From contig WACJ01000263.1 in assembly GCA_008973525.1 (NCBI GenBank), positions 310,001 to 374,000 of the forward strand: DNA of 64,000 nucleotides, in the 5' to 3' direction. The position numbers and the translations under genes were made by a program. The notes beneath the pieces were generated by a model. It searched no databases and was not told the origin of the DNA. It was given only the letters and a program-made list of their open reading frames with translations. Position 1 is the stretch's first letter, and each line of letters begins with the position of its first letter. Source of the stretch: Stenopsyche tienmushanensis (lineage: Eukaryota > Arthropoda > Insecta > Trichoptera > Stenopsychidae). This document shows, one piece after another, positions 1-11,965 of the stretch.

Positions 1-2507
1 TCTTTTAAAAAGGCATCACACCAAATCCAAATTTCAAATATGTCAACGCTTTGTCTTAAGATCCATTATTTTTCTACATGGTCATTAATCTAGAATCTAG
101 AACAATGCTAGGTTCACTCAACGCGGATTCACACTCACAACTAGTGCTATATATCATTTAGTTGTGTTTTTTTTCGAAACGTGCAGCGTCCCACCTACGC
201 CTGGGAAGTTTTAATTAAATTATCGCGAGTCGGAGATTATCATAATGTTTTTATCTTTTCGGACGATATGAAGAAAATAAGGTAAAAAGTGTAAAGGCGG
301 TTATTTTTCTTGGGAAGTCGCATTAACTTGTTCTTGTTCATAACTGCGGAGAACAAGTACGAAGTGTTCCGAGAGTCAACGGTAACTGTTAATAAAACAA
401 AGCTGACGAAAGTGACTGCCATGTTGAACTTAGTAATTTGTGCATGAAGTACTTTACCGAGGTAGTCCAGTCAACTGCGACAGAATAAACACTTTTATGG
501 GAGCGTATTTAATATTGGCTATAAATTCGGCATGCAAAATAATTACATTATTAAATTTAATGTTTTTGGATTATTTTTTGACTCAGGATACAATTTTAGC
601 TCTCTCTGAGCATCCAGGAATGGTTGAATTCATACCTTCAGTATGCAATTAGCACTCATAAAATCCAGGAGGTTTGAGGACAATTCCATGTAACCAATAA
701 TGGCACAATTCGTGTAAATAAGAAGCACAACTTCATAGCAATATATTTATGCACAGTGTGAATGTTTTCATATCTTTATGGACGCCAATTTTTGAGTGGT
801 AACCACGAAGCACTTTGTGTGTAGTTTTGACCTCGCGTAGCCGTCAATATAAATACAATATTGATTATTCATTGCTGTGATTCAATCGAGACGATTATTC
901 TTATTTTTTGCAATATGCAAAAAGCAGATTTATCGACCGTCTATATTATCGGCGATCATTTAATTCCATCCACTTATCAAGCTTCTTGACATTTACGATT
1001 GCTAGCAAACGCTCGAAAAGAATAGCTTCAACGATTTTTCCCAGCGTTTTTATTTCTATAACATTCAATAGAAGTCTTTAGACGATCATTATCAAAGTTT
1101 GAAAGAATATATAATGTTTACTTAATGTATTATAAAGGTGAATTCATGGCGTGATTACAACGCTCCAAACGTTACTTTATATAGGCCTGCGTCTACTTTA
1201 ATAGTCTATTAAATCTTCATTATCGATCCTTTTTTAAATCTAGTTTTAAGTTCTAGCAATTGAAGAGATATAACTGAAACTTCATATCCTGGAGATCGAT
1301 GTGTTTTTAATGACTTTCTAGGAATTACCTCTTGCCATATATATATATATCATTAGCTTTCGATAATTATCTAGCTATTAGCAAGCAAGATTTCTCGAAT
1401 GTTATTTTTTGAACAAGAAGATGTTCATGATTTAGTACTTTGTAAACAGCTCAATCGTAGTTGATCATAATTTGGACCCCAATGGCATAAAAATATCTTT
1501 TCCCTATGTGGATTTTAGCAATTCCTTTTTTGGATTAAAATAAATGCACAATTATATCTACATATTAAAATATGCGCATATTTGGCTTTATTTTACAAAG
1601 TATTTTACGTGACCAAATTAAATTTATCAACGCTTAATAGTATAGCGAAAATAAACTTAGAATTACAATACCATTTCATATATGAATTGTACACACGACA
1701 TGGCGAATATTTTGCTTGTGATATGGAAGCCTTAGATATCTCTTTTTATAGTGACATTAATTCAATAACGCTTATATGGGCGATTCACTACAGGGGGCAG
1801 TCATATATTCAATATAAATCGGATATCAAATCTCACTTTATTAAATAAATATAAAATAAGCTTTACACAATGAAATTTCAACGTATATTATGATGGCTTT
1901 AACTCGCTCTTTATGCTATTCTAATGGAGATTCATGATTTCAATTAAAATACATAGTTATATCTCAATTTCATTACGCTAGATTCTCGGAAAATTAGGCT
2001 GCCATTGCAAACGTGTCACAATACTAAATATATTGAATTATGTCTAGGCATTTGGACACATTCTACAAATGTATAAAAATTGCACGAACCTATTTTGATT
2101 GTATTGTATATTACAAGCATCTAGCTCAAATTAAGTAGATTAAATAAGCTAATTATACAATTTAATTTAAAAAAATCCAATTTAATTGATTTAGTCCCAT
2201 TTTAAATATTTTTTCATCGGAGTTATTTAACCTATTCAAATTTATAGATTTTACAAATAAAATTTGGACTACATTCAATATCGAGCGTATGAAAACATGT
2301 ATTATATTAACTAGTTAAATGACATGCGTATATAAATGTGTACCCACAGGCCACACGCGTCTATAGCCGCAAACATCATATTTTAATTTAAAATATTTTA
2401 AAGCAACCCACAACTGTGAATAGTACATATGTATTATATTCGTAAATTATGTTTTAAAAACATATTCAAGATATATCATAGTCTGTGTGGACAGTTTTCG
2501 TTTTCAC
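1..2507. other. AT-rich non-coding DNA, nothing recognised
   Basis: Only short ORFs with no recognisable domain occur here (longest about 88 codons at 1582-1848). A short (AT)n run lies near 1336-1350. I see no transposon ends, RNA gene or convincing exon. It is best read as intergenic or intronic DNA. Confidence 0.5.
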
Positions 2508-2732
2508 CCCTGGGGATCCGCGAAAATACAAAAAAGAATATATAAAGAAGATATTTTCGATATTTGTTTGAAAAATCAAGTCTTAAGAACGATATAAAAT
2601 ATTGAGATGGGATTTGCCAAAACAAATTGTTCAAGAGGGGGTCCGCGAAAATAAATTTGCTGAAGAGAGGGTCCGCGAAGAAAATGTTGGTCAAGAGGAG
2701 GTCTGCGGACTACATAAGTTTAAGAACCGCTG
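2508..2732 (-). mobile_element. Terminal fragment of a hAT-type MITE (CAGCGGTTCTTAA end)
   Basis: Read on the minus strand, the element begins at 2732 with CAGCGGTTCTTAAACTTATG and then carries repeated 'GGTCC GCG' type subterminal motifs: four 'ggatccgcg/ggtccgcg/ggtctgcgg' blocks between 2512 and 2710. The same terminus appears, with a perfect 8-bp target duplication, on the element at 51988-52220, which supports a hAT assignment. No matching left terminus or target duplication was found, so this copy is truncated. The short ORF across it is not a host gene. Confidence 0.5.
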
Positions 2733-4861
2733 GGTTAGAGGCCGAGCCCTACAATATTAGAATAATTCAAAAAAATAGTAAAAACACTCGGTAAAATAGT
2801 TTTTGTTATTTTGCTTGAAAACTTATTGCTAAGTAACTACAGTGTTTTGGTATAAATTTTCGATTTGCTAATGCTTGGAATGTTTAAGTATTGATTGTAA
2901 AAAAGTTCAAATACATTTTTTTTAAAGGCCATCTACCTATATTATGTGTTCGATAAAGGGGTGCTATTGTGTAGTGTTGAAGTGAATGTATAATGATTAA
3001 TCTGATAAGTAAAAGGGTACGTATACAAGTAGTTGGTTTTTTTGCTAGACAATTGTGTTCCCGGCGATGGAGAAAACGGGGGAACTTTGTCGAATAATAT
3101 TATTCCAGGTGTGCTCGTTGAGCTGCAAAGATTGAGAAGTTTAAGGGTTTATTATAAACATGTTCTTTGAGCATGTTTTAAGTTGGAGCGCAAGTTGCGC
3201 AGAAAGGTCAAAGATAAAAGATGAGATCGATACCGGGATAAACAGACAGACGTATTTTCGCGGATTCTAATTTATTTCCAGCGGAAGAAAGTTTAGGTGG
3301 ATGCAGGAGGTTCAGGATTAATCTCGCGAGGAATTGAACATGTCGAAGGTACGAGGACGCGAATACGCGTCACGGGCGCGAGCGGGAGGACGCTAGGTAA
3401 CCGCTTGCGTGCGGGAAAGTGTCGGCGCGCGTACGTGTATAATTGCTCACTTAGTGTGTTACATCAGAGGTCGGCGTTCCTGACTGCCATATTAAAGCCT
3501 TGTTCAAAGAAAAGCTTAGTTGACTGGAACTACACATTAAGACGTATTTAATTAGTTTAGTTGCCGGTGAGTTTCGCGGCCTCAGAACGGAGAAACGCGA
3601 AAGTATAAAGTTTTCGGCACACGAATTATCTATCACGTGAAATTAAAATAGTGTCTAACGACGCATTGATAACGACGCTCCATTTAAACTTTCATCATGG
3701 AGTCGTGCCGAGGAAATCTGGCCGCCTTCCCGGAGCTTTGTTACCGCCTCTCTCTGTTTTAGCACTAAATTCATCAAATGAATATTTCATTATACGAAAT
3801 TGACAATATAAAATATACCTAAATTTGCATAAATTTAGTAAATTGCTTTGACATTTCGGACCCCGGTCCCCCACAAAAGAACTGCGAAAATTTTAATATG
3901 CATTGAAGCAATTTTTTATGGACGATGTTTACCCAGCTTTTGTAGGTGCGACGAAATATGTATATGTTTACAGGTTTTTTTTTAATGTAATTACTTTGTG
4001 TACCCGCGAAACTCCTACCCCTGCAAGAAAAGAGAGACTCGACCCGCGGAGGAAGACGAAGCTCGCGGACGAAATTTGGGGCGATCTCGCTCATTACAAA
4101 ACTTTTTGGTCACATTTTACATTAATTAATAATAATATTCTTGGCGCAAAAGATAACTTCCAAGCTAACCGAAAACTTTTCGTGATTTACTAACGTTGTT
4201 ATTTAAATATTCCCCGAGAAAGATTCCTCGCATCATACTTCTTTTGAGCCTTCCACCGATAAACCAAAATAGACCGCCCCCGAAACTCGAAAACGTACCC
4301 CACCTATTTAATTAAATTAAATTTCGCCCCCAACCCCATCAATCCAAAACTCAATTCAATCGAACAAAAACGACAAATTCCCAAAGTCAATACATATTAA
4401 TTTCGTGAAAAACAACCCGCGTACATACGCCGCTTTCAGCTATTTTACACAGAAAAAAATGATAACTTTTTTTGATGTTTTTATTATTATAGTCCTCTGA
4501 GAAGAAACTGTCCGTAAGTGAAGCGAAACTCATAAAAATAAAACATGAAAACCATAAAAAATACACGGCGAAGCGCAATATTCAAGAAAACTACAATTCT
4601 CTCTTTGAAATATTCAGCCGCTTTCATATAAGCACCATCAATAACGGAAAAGTGCGACGGAAGAAAACAACTTTTTTTTCAAAAACTTAATTTATTTTCG
4701 AAAATAACCAATAACAGCAAAATATATATCTATTATATATTTGCGCATATTAAAAATATCATCATATAACATTATCAAAGCACATCGATAATTGACTCAC
4801 TGACGCGACAATAAGACAGACAATATTAGGAGACCGGAAAGTAATCAAAATGTCGCAATCG
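2733..4861. other. Unassigned DNA with a CpG-rich patch at 3340-3440
   Basis: Most of the stretch is AT-rich and featureless. Around 3340-3440 the base composition changes abruptly: GC-rich, with CpG, GCGCGC and ACGCGT clusters. A possible splice acceptor (TTATTTCCAG) ends at about 3281, and possible donors follow MSK-like and CGCTAG sequences near 3355 and 3395. All three reading frames close quickly, so a coding exon is not supported. A promoter or 5' UTR exon is possible. Confidence 0.3.
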
Positions 4862-5735
4862 TCGAGGTAATTTGATAAAAAAATATCAATAAGTCCATTT
4901 ATTTAATATAAAAAATAATTTGAAGGCGAAAGAATTTTATTTATTTAAGAAAAGATAAAAATACAATTAAAAAATAGATAAATAAAACACTAAAAAAATC
5001 AAAATATTAATTTGAAAATATGCCCGAAGTAACATTAAAGCATCGAACGTTTCGCCATTTAGTCTAGATCTAGATTTTCGTAGCCAGGCAACCTACTGAT
5101 GAAAATGCACGCTCAGCCTTCACACTTGTTGGAAGTATCGTCATCAGATATTTAAATGCTAGTTTGAGTCGATGACCGCGTGAGCTCCCATTTTCGTATA
5201 ACACCATCAATGTGACTGATAAAATTCCTTTCTGCTGAGACACGGACTAAAAATCGCAAAATTCCCGATTTCCCGACAAATTATTTATTTCCGTCGCTGC
5301 AGATGAATACTTATATACTATAATACTTTGATGTGATTTGTAATTATATTAAGTAGGAATACAAAAATTCTGAACCACGTATCTATTATATTTCATATCG
5401 ATATTCCCATTATTAGAGTCGAGGTGTAGTAAATACATCACCGGCAAGGAGATATTAATATAACAATTTGAAAAACATATGTGTACTGTATATATGAATA
5501 CATAGATTAGACAGTTACTGCCCTTAGGCGTCGCCTAAGCTCGCCAATTAGTAGTTACGCCACTGTTCCAAGCGTCCAGATTTCGACGAGAATGTCTCGA
5601 TTTAGTAGCCTTTAATCTGCTGATGAGATGTACGATTTCTGTTATATAAAAATTTTAGTTCGGAAATTTTTGGGATTACATTTATTAATCCCGGGATTCA
5701 TGAGCATCTAAAACTGTCTGAGATTGGATTCCCTA
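4862..5735 (-). mobile_element. Degraded copy 1 of the TAGGGAATCC hAT family
   Basis: This copy lies in the opposite orientation to the best copy at 13794-14795. Read on the minus strand it starts at 5735 with TAGGGAATCCAATC. Within about 5055-5215 it still encodes the hAT C-terminal dimerisation motif (LAFKYLMT, SVKAERAFSS, then DALMLLRAYF), but two in-frame stop codons interrupt it just after the ATKI residues. The far terminal repeat (near 4862) has been lost. The flank just outside the right end is GTTGTGAC and no duplicate was found. The role would have been the hAT transposase; this copy is dead. Confidence 0.65.
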
Positions 5736-7670
5736 GTTGTGACTGTCTGTCCAAGTTCAAGCAATTCAAAATTAATTACTTTAGTGATATCTCAACAGGT
5801 TAGTCAGTCAATAAGAAAGATACACAAAATGTATTCACTGCTCTAGTGCGATTAACGACATTCTACAGGATCCAAAATTCCTTGTTTATTGTTTGACCAG
5901 AATCTGATTTCATTAATGTCAGAATATCATCTTCCAATTTATGCAGCATTCTTGTTCTGAGAACATTTCTGAATTTTCCCCCAACTATAGCGCTGCCTTC
6001 ATTCATAGATCATATAAAAACATTATGCAATGAAATTTATAATAATAATTCCAAACAAAGACAACAAGTATACAATTTTCAATGTTTAATGAAAAGAAAA
6101 AATACGCTTTTCTTGGGCTGTGTATTGATACAAACTGAATGTAAAAGGGTAAGCTCCAATGTTTTGAAGCATTTTATCCCCTTCTTGATAATTGCACATT
6201 CTCTTATATTTATGGGGGTAAAATATAAAAAGCACAAAACAATTAAGCATAACATATTGCGTCATCATCATCTGCGCATGCGCAGTGCACTCATTTGTGT
6301 ATCCTTTTTTTTATATATAGTTTAGCAACGATTGACCCTTTTAAGAACATATTTATCTAATATGACGAATGCTTTTTATAACAAAATAATCCTTGATTTA
6401 CACATGTAAATAATTTCAAATGTGTTATTTTTAAATAATAAAGAAATAAAACGAGTTCGTGTGTTATCGAATTTTACGATGCTCTGAGACGTTCATACGA
6501 TCCCCTTTCCATTCATCAGAATAAAATCGCCCACGGCACATTTCTTGAGTTGTTTTTGATCTTGTAAATAATTAAATGATCGAAAATGCGTTAGGTTTAC
6601 ACTAAATTGGGCATTTCTACGTTTTTGAATTATCGAACAACGAATCGGAAATAAGACAATATCTTTCGTCTTTCTTATATTTTTTTATTATAGCTAAGGA
6701 TCTTGATCGACAGAAATATTAAAAAGTTAATGTTAGTCGATTCGACTATATTCCGACAATCGATCAGAATTATCTGATTGCAATACTTGGCCAATTATGA
6801 ACTCATTTAAAATCACCCCAGTGAATTTTTCCCCAATTCAAATTAGCATGGTATTATGAAAAAATAAATTATAAGCCCAATATACGTCCATTATCGGCCA
6901 TGAGGATCAGCAGTGATCAATCACAAGCTTTCGTTAATTCATTCAAGCTCTCGACCTATTTCGACATATTATACATTTTCATCGCAATTCGGTGCGACGA
7001 AAAGCATTTAATGCTGAGATAATTGGTTAACCAGCATAAATATATGATTAAATTAGAGCAAACCAGAATTACGCAGAAGCAGCAGCGAATTGCAAATAAT
7101 AATTACGGATTCAAAGATAATTCGCATATTTTTGGAGATTACTCCAGTTAGAATTCGAAATACTTCACTTAGTCGCGTAAGTATGTAAAACCACCCATTT
7201 CCCGATTAACGTAGATTACGCGAGCGGTGTATGATGATGAACGGTTGGCAAAGAGAAAATTGAATAATGTATACTGGGATCAAAGCCAAGCCTGGTAGAT
7301 AACTTAAAAAGAATTTTAACTACATAAATTATGTTCGGCGCAAAATGGTTTACGAGAGATTCTTCCCGAGTAAATCATAAAGGACAGGCTGGAAAAGAGC
7401 TCGCGGGGCGGCAAGAAAATATCAGCGAAAAACAAGAAAGGAAATGTAAACTTGAAAAAAAGTATAGTCGGTCGCAGAGGTCGTGTGAAAAATTTGGCAT
7501 GATATTAGGATGTAGCCGGAACAAAGGGAGTGTGTATGAATCATTGTCCTGGACGAAGATGAATGCAGTAGAAAGTTATGCGAGGGTTTTCCGCGCGGCC
7601 CTTGTCATTTTCACGGACCATTTATTTCAGAGGCTCATAACCTGACTTAATATTTAATAGCGAAGCATTT
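5736..7670. other. Unassigned AT-rich DNA
   Basis: No domain, transposon terminus or RNA gene was recognised. It contains the 14-bp palindrome at 6272-6285 listed separately, and a 104-codon plus-strand ORF at 7331-7645 that is lysine/serine rich, has no recognisable domain, and is about the length expected by chance. Confidence 0.4.
6272..6285. promoter_or_regulatory. Palindrome CTGCGCATGCGCAG, matches the NRF-1/EWG binding consensus
   Basis: A perfect 14-bp palindrome containing TGCGCATGCGCA. Established knowledge: the bZIP-related NRF-1 family (erect wing in Drosophila) binds YGCGCAYGCGCR. A single site in non-coding DNA is only suggestive. A second match, TGCGCACGCGCA, is at 36281-36292. 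Confidence 0.25.
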
Positions 7671-7680
7671 TACAACTCAC

Positions 7681-7795
7681 CGTATGTTGAGGGAAGAGCG
7701 AAGATCACCACTGCCAGCATCCGGAATATTCTACAAGGAAAGTATCTTTTTGCAGTGACCGCTGCAAATAGGTCCCGTTCTAAAGCAGGAGCCAT
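7681..7795 (-). CDS. Candidate first coding exon of an unidentified minus-strand gene (partial)
   Basis: Read on the minus strand, ATG at 7795 sits in a good insect start context (AACAAAATGG). It opens 38 codons plus one base, ending at 7681 directly before a consensus 5' splice donor (GTGAGT, 7680-7675). The peptide begins MAPALERDLF and ends in a hydrophobic MLAVVIFALPSTY segment that could be a signal peptide or anchor. A TATA box (TATATAAAAG, 7862-7853) lies about 60 bases upstream of the ATG, which would give a transcription start near 7830 and a 5' UTR of about 35 bases. I could not find the next exon: the two acceptor candidates tested to the left put stops in frame. The product is not recognised. 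It may be chance, but promoter, start context, open frame and donor all agree. Confidence 0.33.
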
Positions 7796-7852
7796 TTTGT
7801 TTATCCAGCGAAACAACAAAATGCTCAAAAATATCACACACACAGACACTTT

Positions 7853-7862
7853 CTTTTATATA
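7853..7862 (-). promoter_or_regulatory. Candidate TATA box for the exon at 7681-7795
   Basis: Minus strand TATATAAAAG, a near-ideal TATA element, about 60 bases 5' of the ATG at 7795. An AATAAATAAA stretch (minus strand, 7880-7871) lies just upstream. That could be a polyadenylation signal for a preceding minus-strand transcript. Confidence 0.35.
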
Positions 7863-8029
7863 CAGCAAAATTTATTTATTGACTATTATTTCTTAAGAGT
7901 TTTATTTTATTGTATATTAATTTTTATCAATACGAAAAGTGCACTGAATCAAAATATTTACTATATAAAGCTATAAATTATATGATTTTTAAAAATTAAT
8001 TTAATTCTCTCATTACACTCGATAGGAAT

Positions 8030-8107
8030 TCAATGCGGCAAGATATTTTTCAAATAACAATCGTCCACGATTTCCCCCGGTTTGTCGTGCATGGAAAATG
8101 GCGACAC
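8030..8107 (-). CDS. Candidate terminal exon, minus strand, unidentified
   Basis: A strong splice acceptor (a run of T, then GCTTCACAG) ends at 8108 on the minus strand. The following 78 bases read as 25 codons plus a TGA stop in one frame, beginning VSPFSMHDKPGE and ending in ILPH. A second frame (VAIFHARQTGG...) runs on to a stop at 8013, so the phase is ambiguous. AATAAA-type signals follow at about 7925 and 7875. It could be the last exon of a gene lying to the right, just upstream of the start signals at 7.68-7.86 kb. No homologue is recognised. Confidence 0.22.
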   Translation of the reverse strand: MSPFSMHDKPGEIVDDCYLKNILPH

Positions 8108-8119
8108 CTGTGAAGCAAA

Positions 8120-10080
8120 AAAACATAAAATTAATCTCACAATTCAAAATAAGATAAATCTCGTTGCATAACATATGAATAAAAATAACCGAGGCAAAAC
8201 AAAATTTCAAAAAAGCAGTGTTATATCAAACAAAACAGAAATATTTTAATGCAATATCTAAGAAACATCTCTTTATTAAAACAATGATTATTAAACACTT
8301 CGTATACTATAATAACATAAGGTTTTCTTTGCCGTAACTACTGATCACCATTAACATATTCCGGACCGTGATGGCGAATTTATGACACGCAGGTCAAAGG
8401 TGACACACCAAAGCGTCTTAAGTGACTAAGTTGATGATTCGAAGTGCAAATTACAGAATTTCAAGACAATATCTGGGCTCAAGTGTCTGTCGATTTGAGG
8501 TCAAAATTTTAATATCGTATTAATTAAGTGCTTGGAACTGATTAACTGAAAATTTTAGCAGCCCGAAAATAGAGCGATGAATTTTCTCATAGTTATTTCC
8601 CTACATCCTTCGTGAGACTTTATTTTAAACGTTGTTATATTAAAACCAATAAAGATAATTGACTAACAGATGAAGCTAGTATACCAACTTTCAATTGATG
8701 ATTTAGTAAATTTTATATATAAAAATGAATCTCTGTTTGTTCGTATGCAATGCGCTGCCATACCGTTCATCTGATTGCCATAAAATTTTGTCAACTTGCT
8801 GTTTACACTTGCGTGAATAACATAGGCATAGTAAACATATTGCATGGATGCAACATGTTAACGCATATTGGTCTGGTTAAATTAAGTTTGGGCGAGTTAA
8901 GCTAGGTGTTTGTATAAAATTTAAGACGCAGAGTTCAAAATATTCGACATCATGTTCGACATAATGTCGCTTGGAGTCCGCATTGGTTCTCAATATGTGG
9001 TGTGCGTACCAGTGTGATAAACCCAATGTTATAAAAGCATGAATAATATGACTACTTGATATCCTTGAACTTGATCCTTGCGTGGATCATAAAATAAATG
9101 TTGGTGGGGTCAGTCATAAAAAATCTGAGCTAAAAATAAGCGCAGGAAGAATTTGACATTCAAACGTGTCATATTGGACGAAAGTAAAAAAAATCATTGA
9201 ATTTTATAGTAAAAAATATTTCTTTTTCTTCTATAATTTAGCAAAATGTTGACACAATATTTCGACAGAATAAGAAAAACATGCATTTTCACGTGTACGC
9301 ATCGCGCGAAACACGCGTTTTTAAGTGAGCGGATCGGAATGTTTTAAAATGAAATTTTTCTTATTGACGAATCATTCATCATTTTCGAAGCTGGTTAAGA
9401 GATTTTTATAAATTTCGTTGTGTGGATTCAAATTTGCTAACATTTAGTCCTATGAATTTTGGGTTTTCTCAGATACCATATCAACCAAATCCGTTTCATC
9501 CGTCTATTCTTCCACCAGTAATTATTCACTGTTCTCGAAATGCATATCATTAAAGTCTTCCCGCCTATAGACTACAAGTTCTACAATTGCATCCACTCTA
9601 CCTTAAGCTAGCTCGATTAGAATTACACGTTGAACTAACTTTGGTCATAAATTTTTCCAGTATGCAAACAATGTTGGCGGTTTTATTTCTTCGATTTACG
9701 CCAATTTACTGGCTAGACCTTAGAAAATACGAGAGTTGATATATCAGCTTTCATAGAAACGTCAATGCCGTCTAATAATCGTCATATGAAACTAATATTC
9801 AACTTCGCCTTTATGTTATTAACGTTTTTCAACATAAAAATATTCTGACAATACACATACAAGACAATTGTAATAATGAGATGAAAAATAATTAATAAAG
9901 AAGATGAAATAATCTAGAGCTGCCTGTTTGAATTACTAAAATATCTAGCTATTTAAAATACAAAAGGTGCTAATAAGGTTAATTGAGATCGTACGTTATA
10001 AATAAATATTTCTATATAAGAATTACGTTTTTATGCTACCCTAAATGAGGGTAAATTTTTAGCCGTCCGAGTTTCATATA
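8120..10080. other. Unassigned AT-rich DNA with minor repeat scraps
   Basis: About 8705-8785 resembles a dispersed arthropod repeat with a characteristic 'ATGAATCTCTGTTTGTTCGT' beginning, which I recognise only loosely. About 8380-8430 weakly resembles the repeat pair at 51571-51660 and 56644-56730. Nothing else was recognised. Confidence 0.3.
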
Positions 10081-11352
10081 CAGTAGAACCTCGATTATCC
10101 GGACCTCTATTATCCGGATTTTCGATTATCCGGATCGTTCAAAATAAAACTACAGTTTATTGATGTGCACATGGAGAATTGTGTTCACTTTTGCTCACGT
10201 ATGTGATGGATTGCAAACAAACATTTTTTTGGTTCATTGTATGGTGAATTTGTTCTAATATAATCGGGTGTACAGTATAAATAATAATCCTTTATAAAAA
10301 TAATTTTACATGAGTATATTAATACATACTTAAGTCTAGCAATTCATATATCGAAGTCTTAGTTTTAAGCTATAGATATAGAGTTTATTAAGTGCGGACA
10401 GTAGACTGATCGGTCTATAGATTTCGGGATAGATCATTTTTTTTACTGATTTTGGAATCAGAATTACCTTTGCAAATTTCCATAAAGTGGGATAATAACC
10501 GATTTCCAGGCAAGCATTGAAAACTTTCGTGGGAAGTTTTTAATGATTATCAATTCCGCCGAACCTGTGGATTTTTTGTTTTTAATCTTTCTTTTTTCTT
10601 GATAAAAATTTCTAACGGAGTGATTATTTTAGTATCGGTTAAGGATTTAGGATTATTTTTGAAGAATTATTTTAATGATTTCGAAATCGTCTGCTTTGTG
10701 CTGTTGTCACTTAAATGCTGGGAATCCTGGTGATTAGTTGCAAAAGTTTTGGATAATCGGTTTACCTTATCAACATTATCGTCGACTATTCGGAGATCCG
10801 CACACAAAGAGGGCCTTTTGCCCATCGCCTTTTGTTTGACGAACATCGGGTGTAAAATATGATGCATTTTTTGTACAATAAAAAATAGATTACTAGTCTT
10901 CAATCGAGTGATTAAATTACAATGCAAAGAATTCTGAATTTCAAATTTTTAATGAGGAGGAAAGAAATATCTGCCTCAGAAAAACAAGATCCAGAAGACG
11001 AAGAAGAGATTTGCGAGGGTGGAGATATTGGTCCTACACATTCTGAATTTTTTCATTGTTTAGATGTCTCCATGAAATGGCTTGAGAAGCAAAAAGAATG
11101 TAAATCAGGACATCTTATATATCTTAAGAATATTTGCGATTTAGCAGCTTCTAAAAGAAGAGCGAACTTTAATCGATACTTGGTTTTTTTGATAAAAAAT
11201 AATTTATTATAAGTGTATGTGTTTGTAAATCTAGACGAATAAAAAATATTTATACTTTCCCTGTTAGTTATGATTTTTTTTCGATTATCCGGATTTTTCG
11301 GTATCCGGACTACCTTCATCCCCAATTAGTCCGGATAATCGAGGTTCTACTG
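10081..11352 (+). mobile_element. Tigger (pogo-type) transposon, internally deleted, with a nested LINE fragment
   Basis: Terminal inverted repeats CAGTAGAACCTCGATTATCC at 10081 and its complement ending at 11352 are flanked by TA on both sides, the pogo/Tigger target site. The subterminal part repeats ATTATCCGGA several times. Only the C-terminal end of the transposase survives (10922-11212). Its region from HSEFFHCLDVSMKWL to LAASKR matches the C-terminal domain of Tigger DDE proteins. The catalytic core is missing, so the element is non-autonomous. The middle holds a minus-strand reverse-transcriptase fragment that does not belong to Tigger. Total length is 1,272 bp. Confidence 0.85.
10381..10905 (-). 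mobile_element. Fragment of a Jockey-like non-LTR retrotransposon reverse transcriptase
   Basis: On the minus strand an unbroken stretch at about 10534-10382 reads FNACLEIGYYPTLWKFAKV, then ILIPKSVKK, then YRPISLLSALNKL. This is the start of the RT domain in Jockey/I-type LINEs (usual forms IFNACLRLGYFP, WKHA, IPIPKPGK, YRPISLLS). Just upstream, in another frame, NKKSTGS and KNFPRK match the conserved K(K/S)PG-DGI...LKNLP motif. The ORF at 10927-10667 contains a VNRLSKTFATNHQD stretch that fits the linker before the RT. Frameshifts and stops show it is dead. It lies inside the Tigger element and appears to have inserted after it. The 5' and 3' ends are not sharply defined. Confidence 0.7.
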
Positions 11353-11960
11353 TATTCATATTTGTAACCAATGTAATTTAAATAAAGACTTATTAAAGCT
11401 TACGCTCATTTTTTGCCTTCGGTATTCCAATATATATTTTTCTGCTTTGTAGTTAAAATTTTGTTTGCGTTGGGAAATCACTTAATTGGGCAAAATCATT
11501 AGTTCCAATTAATGCAATTTTAAAAAATGCAGTTGAATAAAATAAGAATTTGATTCTGGTGCTTTAAGCAACAGCATTTTTAGAGAGAAATCATGTGGCT
11601 GCCCTTCGTATACTAACATACTAGTACCCCTTAATAGAGCGATGAAAGAAGTTAAATTTGTTAATTTTAAAATAGAATATGCTTTTAAGAGACAAACAAA
11701 CAGCTGACTGCAGTCATCAAAGTCAATGGACTCGTCAAACTGATGAACCATTTAAAAAGACGTGTAGCTTTGAAGTCTTGTGTGACAATTGTACATTTTC
11801 AAAATAAGTAAAAATCTATCCTGTCTTATAAACTATGCTCGATGTATTTCATTGACGGTAAATTATATTGTCTCGGAAGAATCAACAACTCTGGATTTAT
11901 TTTAAGCACTATAAATATCTTAATTCTATCCACCCTTCAAACACTTTTGAGATTCCCTTG
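11353..11960. other. AT-rich DNA, nothing recognised
   Basis: Flanks the Tigger element. A short minus-strand ORF (80 codons at 11509-11751) has no recognisable domain. Confidence 0.45.
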
Positions 11961-11965
11961 CAATA

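Noticed and set aside
3338..3394. Short ORF starting MSK with a donor-like GTACGA
   Set aside because: Eighteen codons, poor start context, and the donor match is moderate. Not enough to call a coding exon.
7331..7645. 104-codon plus-strand ORF, Lys/Arg/Ser rich
   Set aside because: No domain. It lies opposite the better-supported minus-strand signals and looks like a chance ORF in GC-richer DNA.
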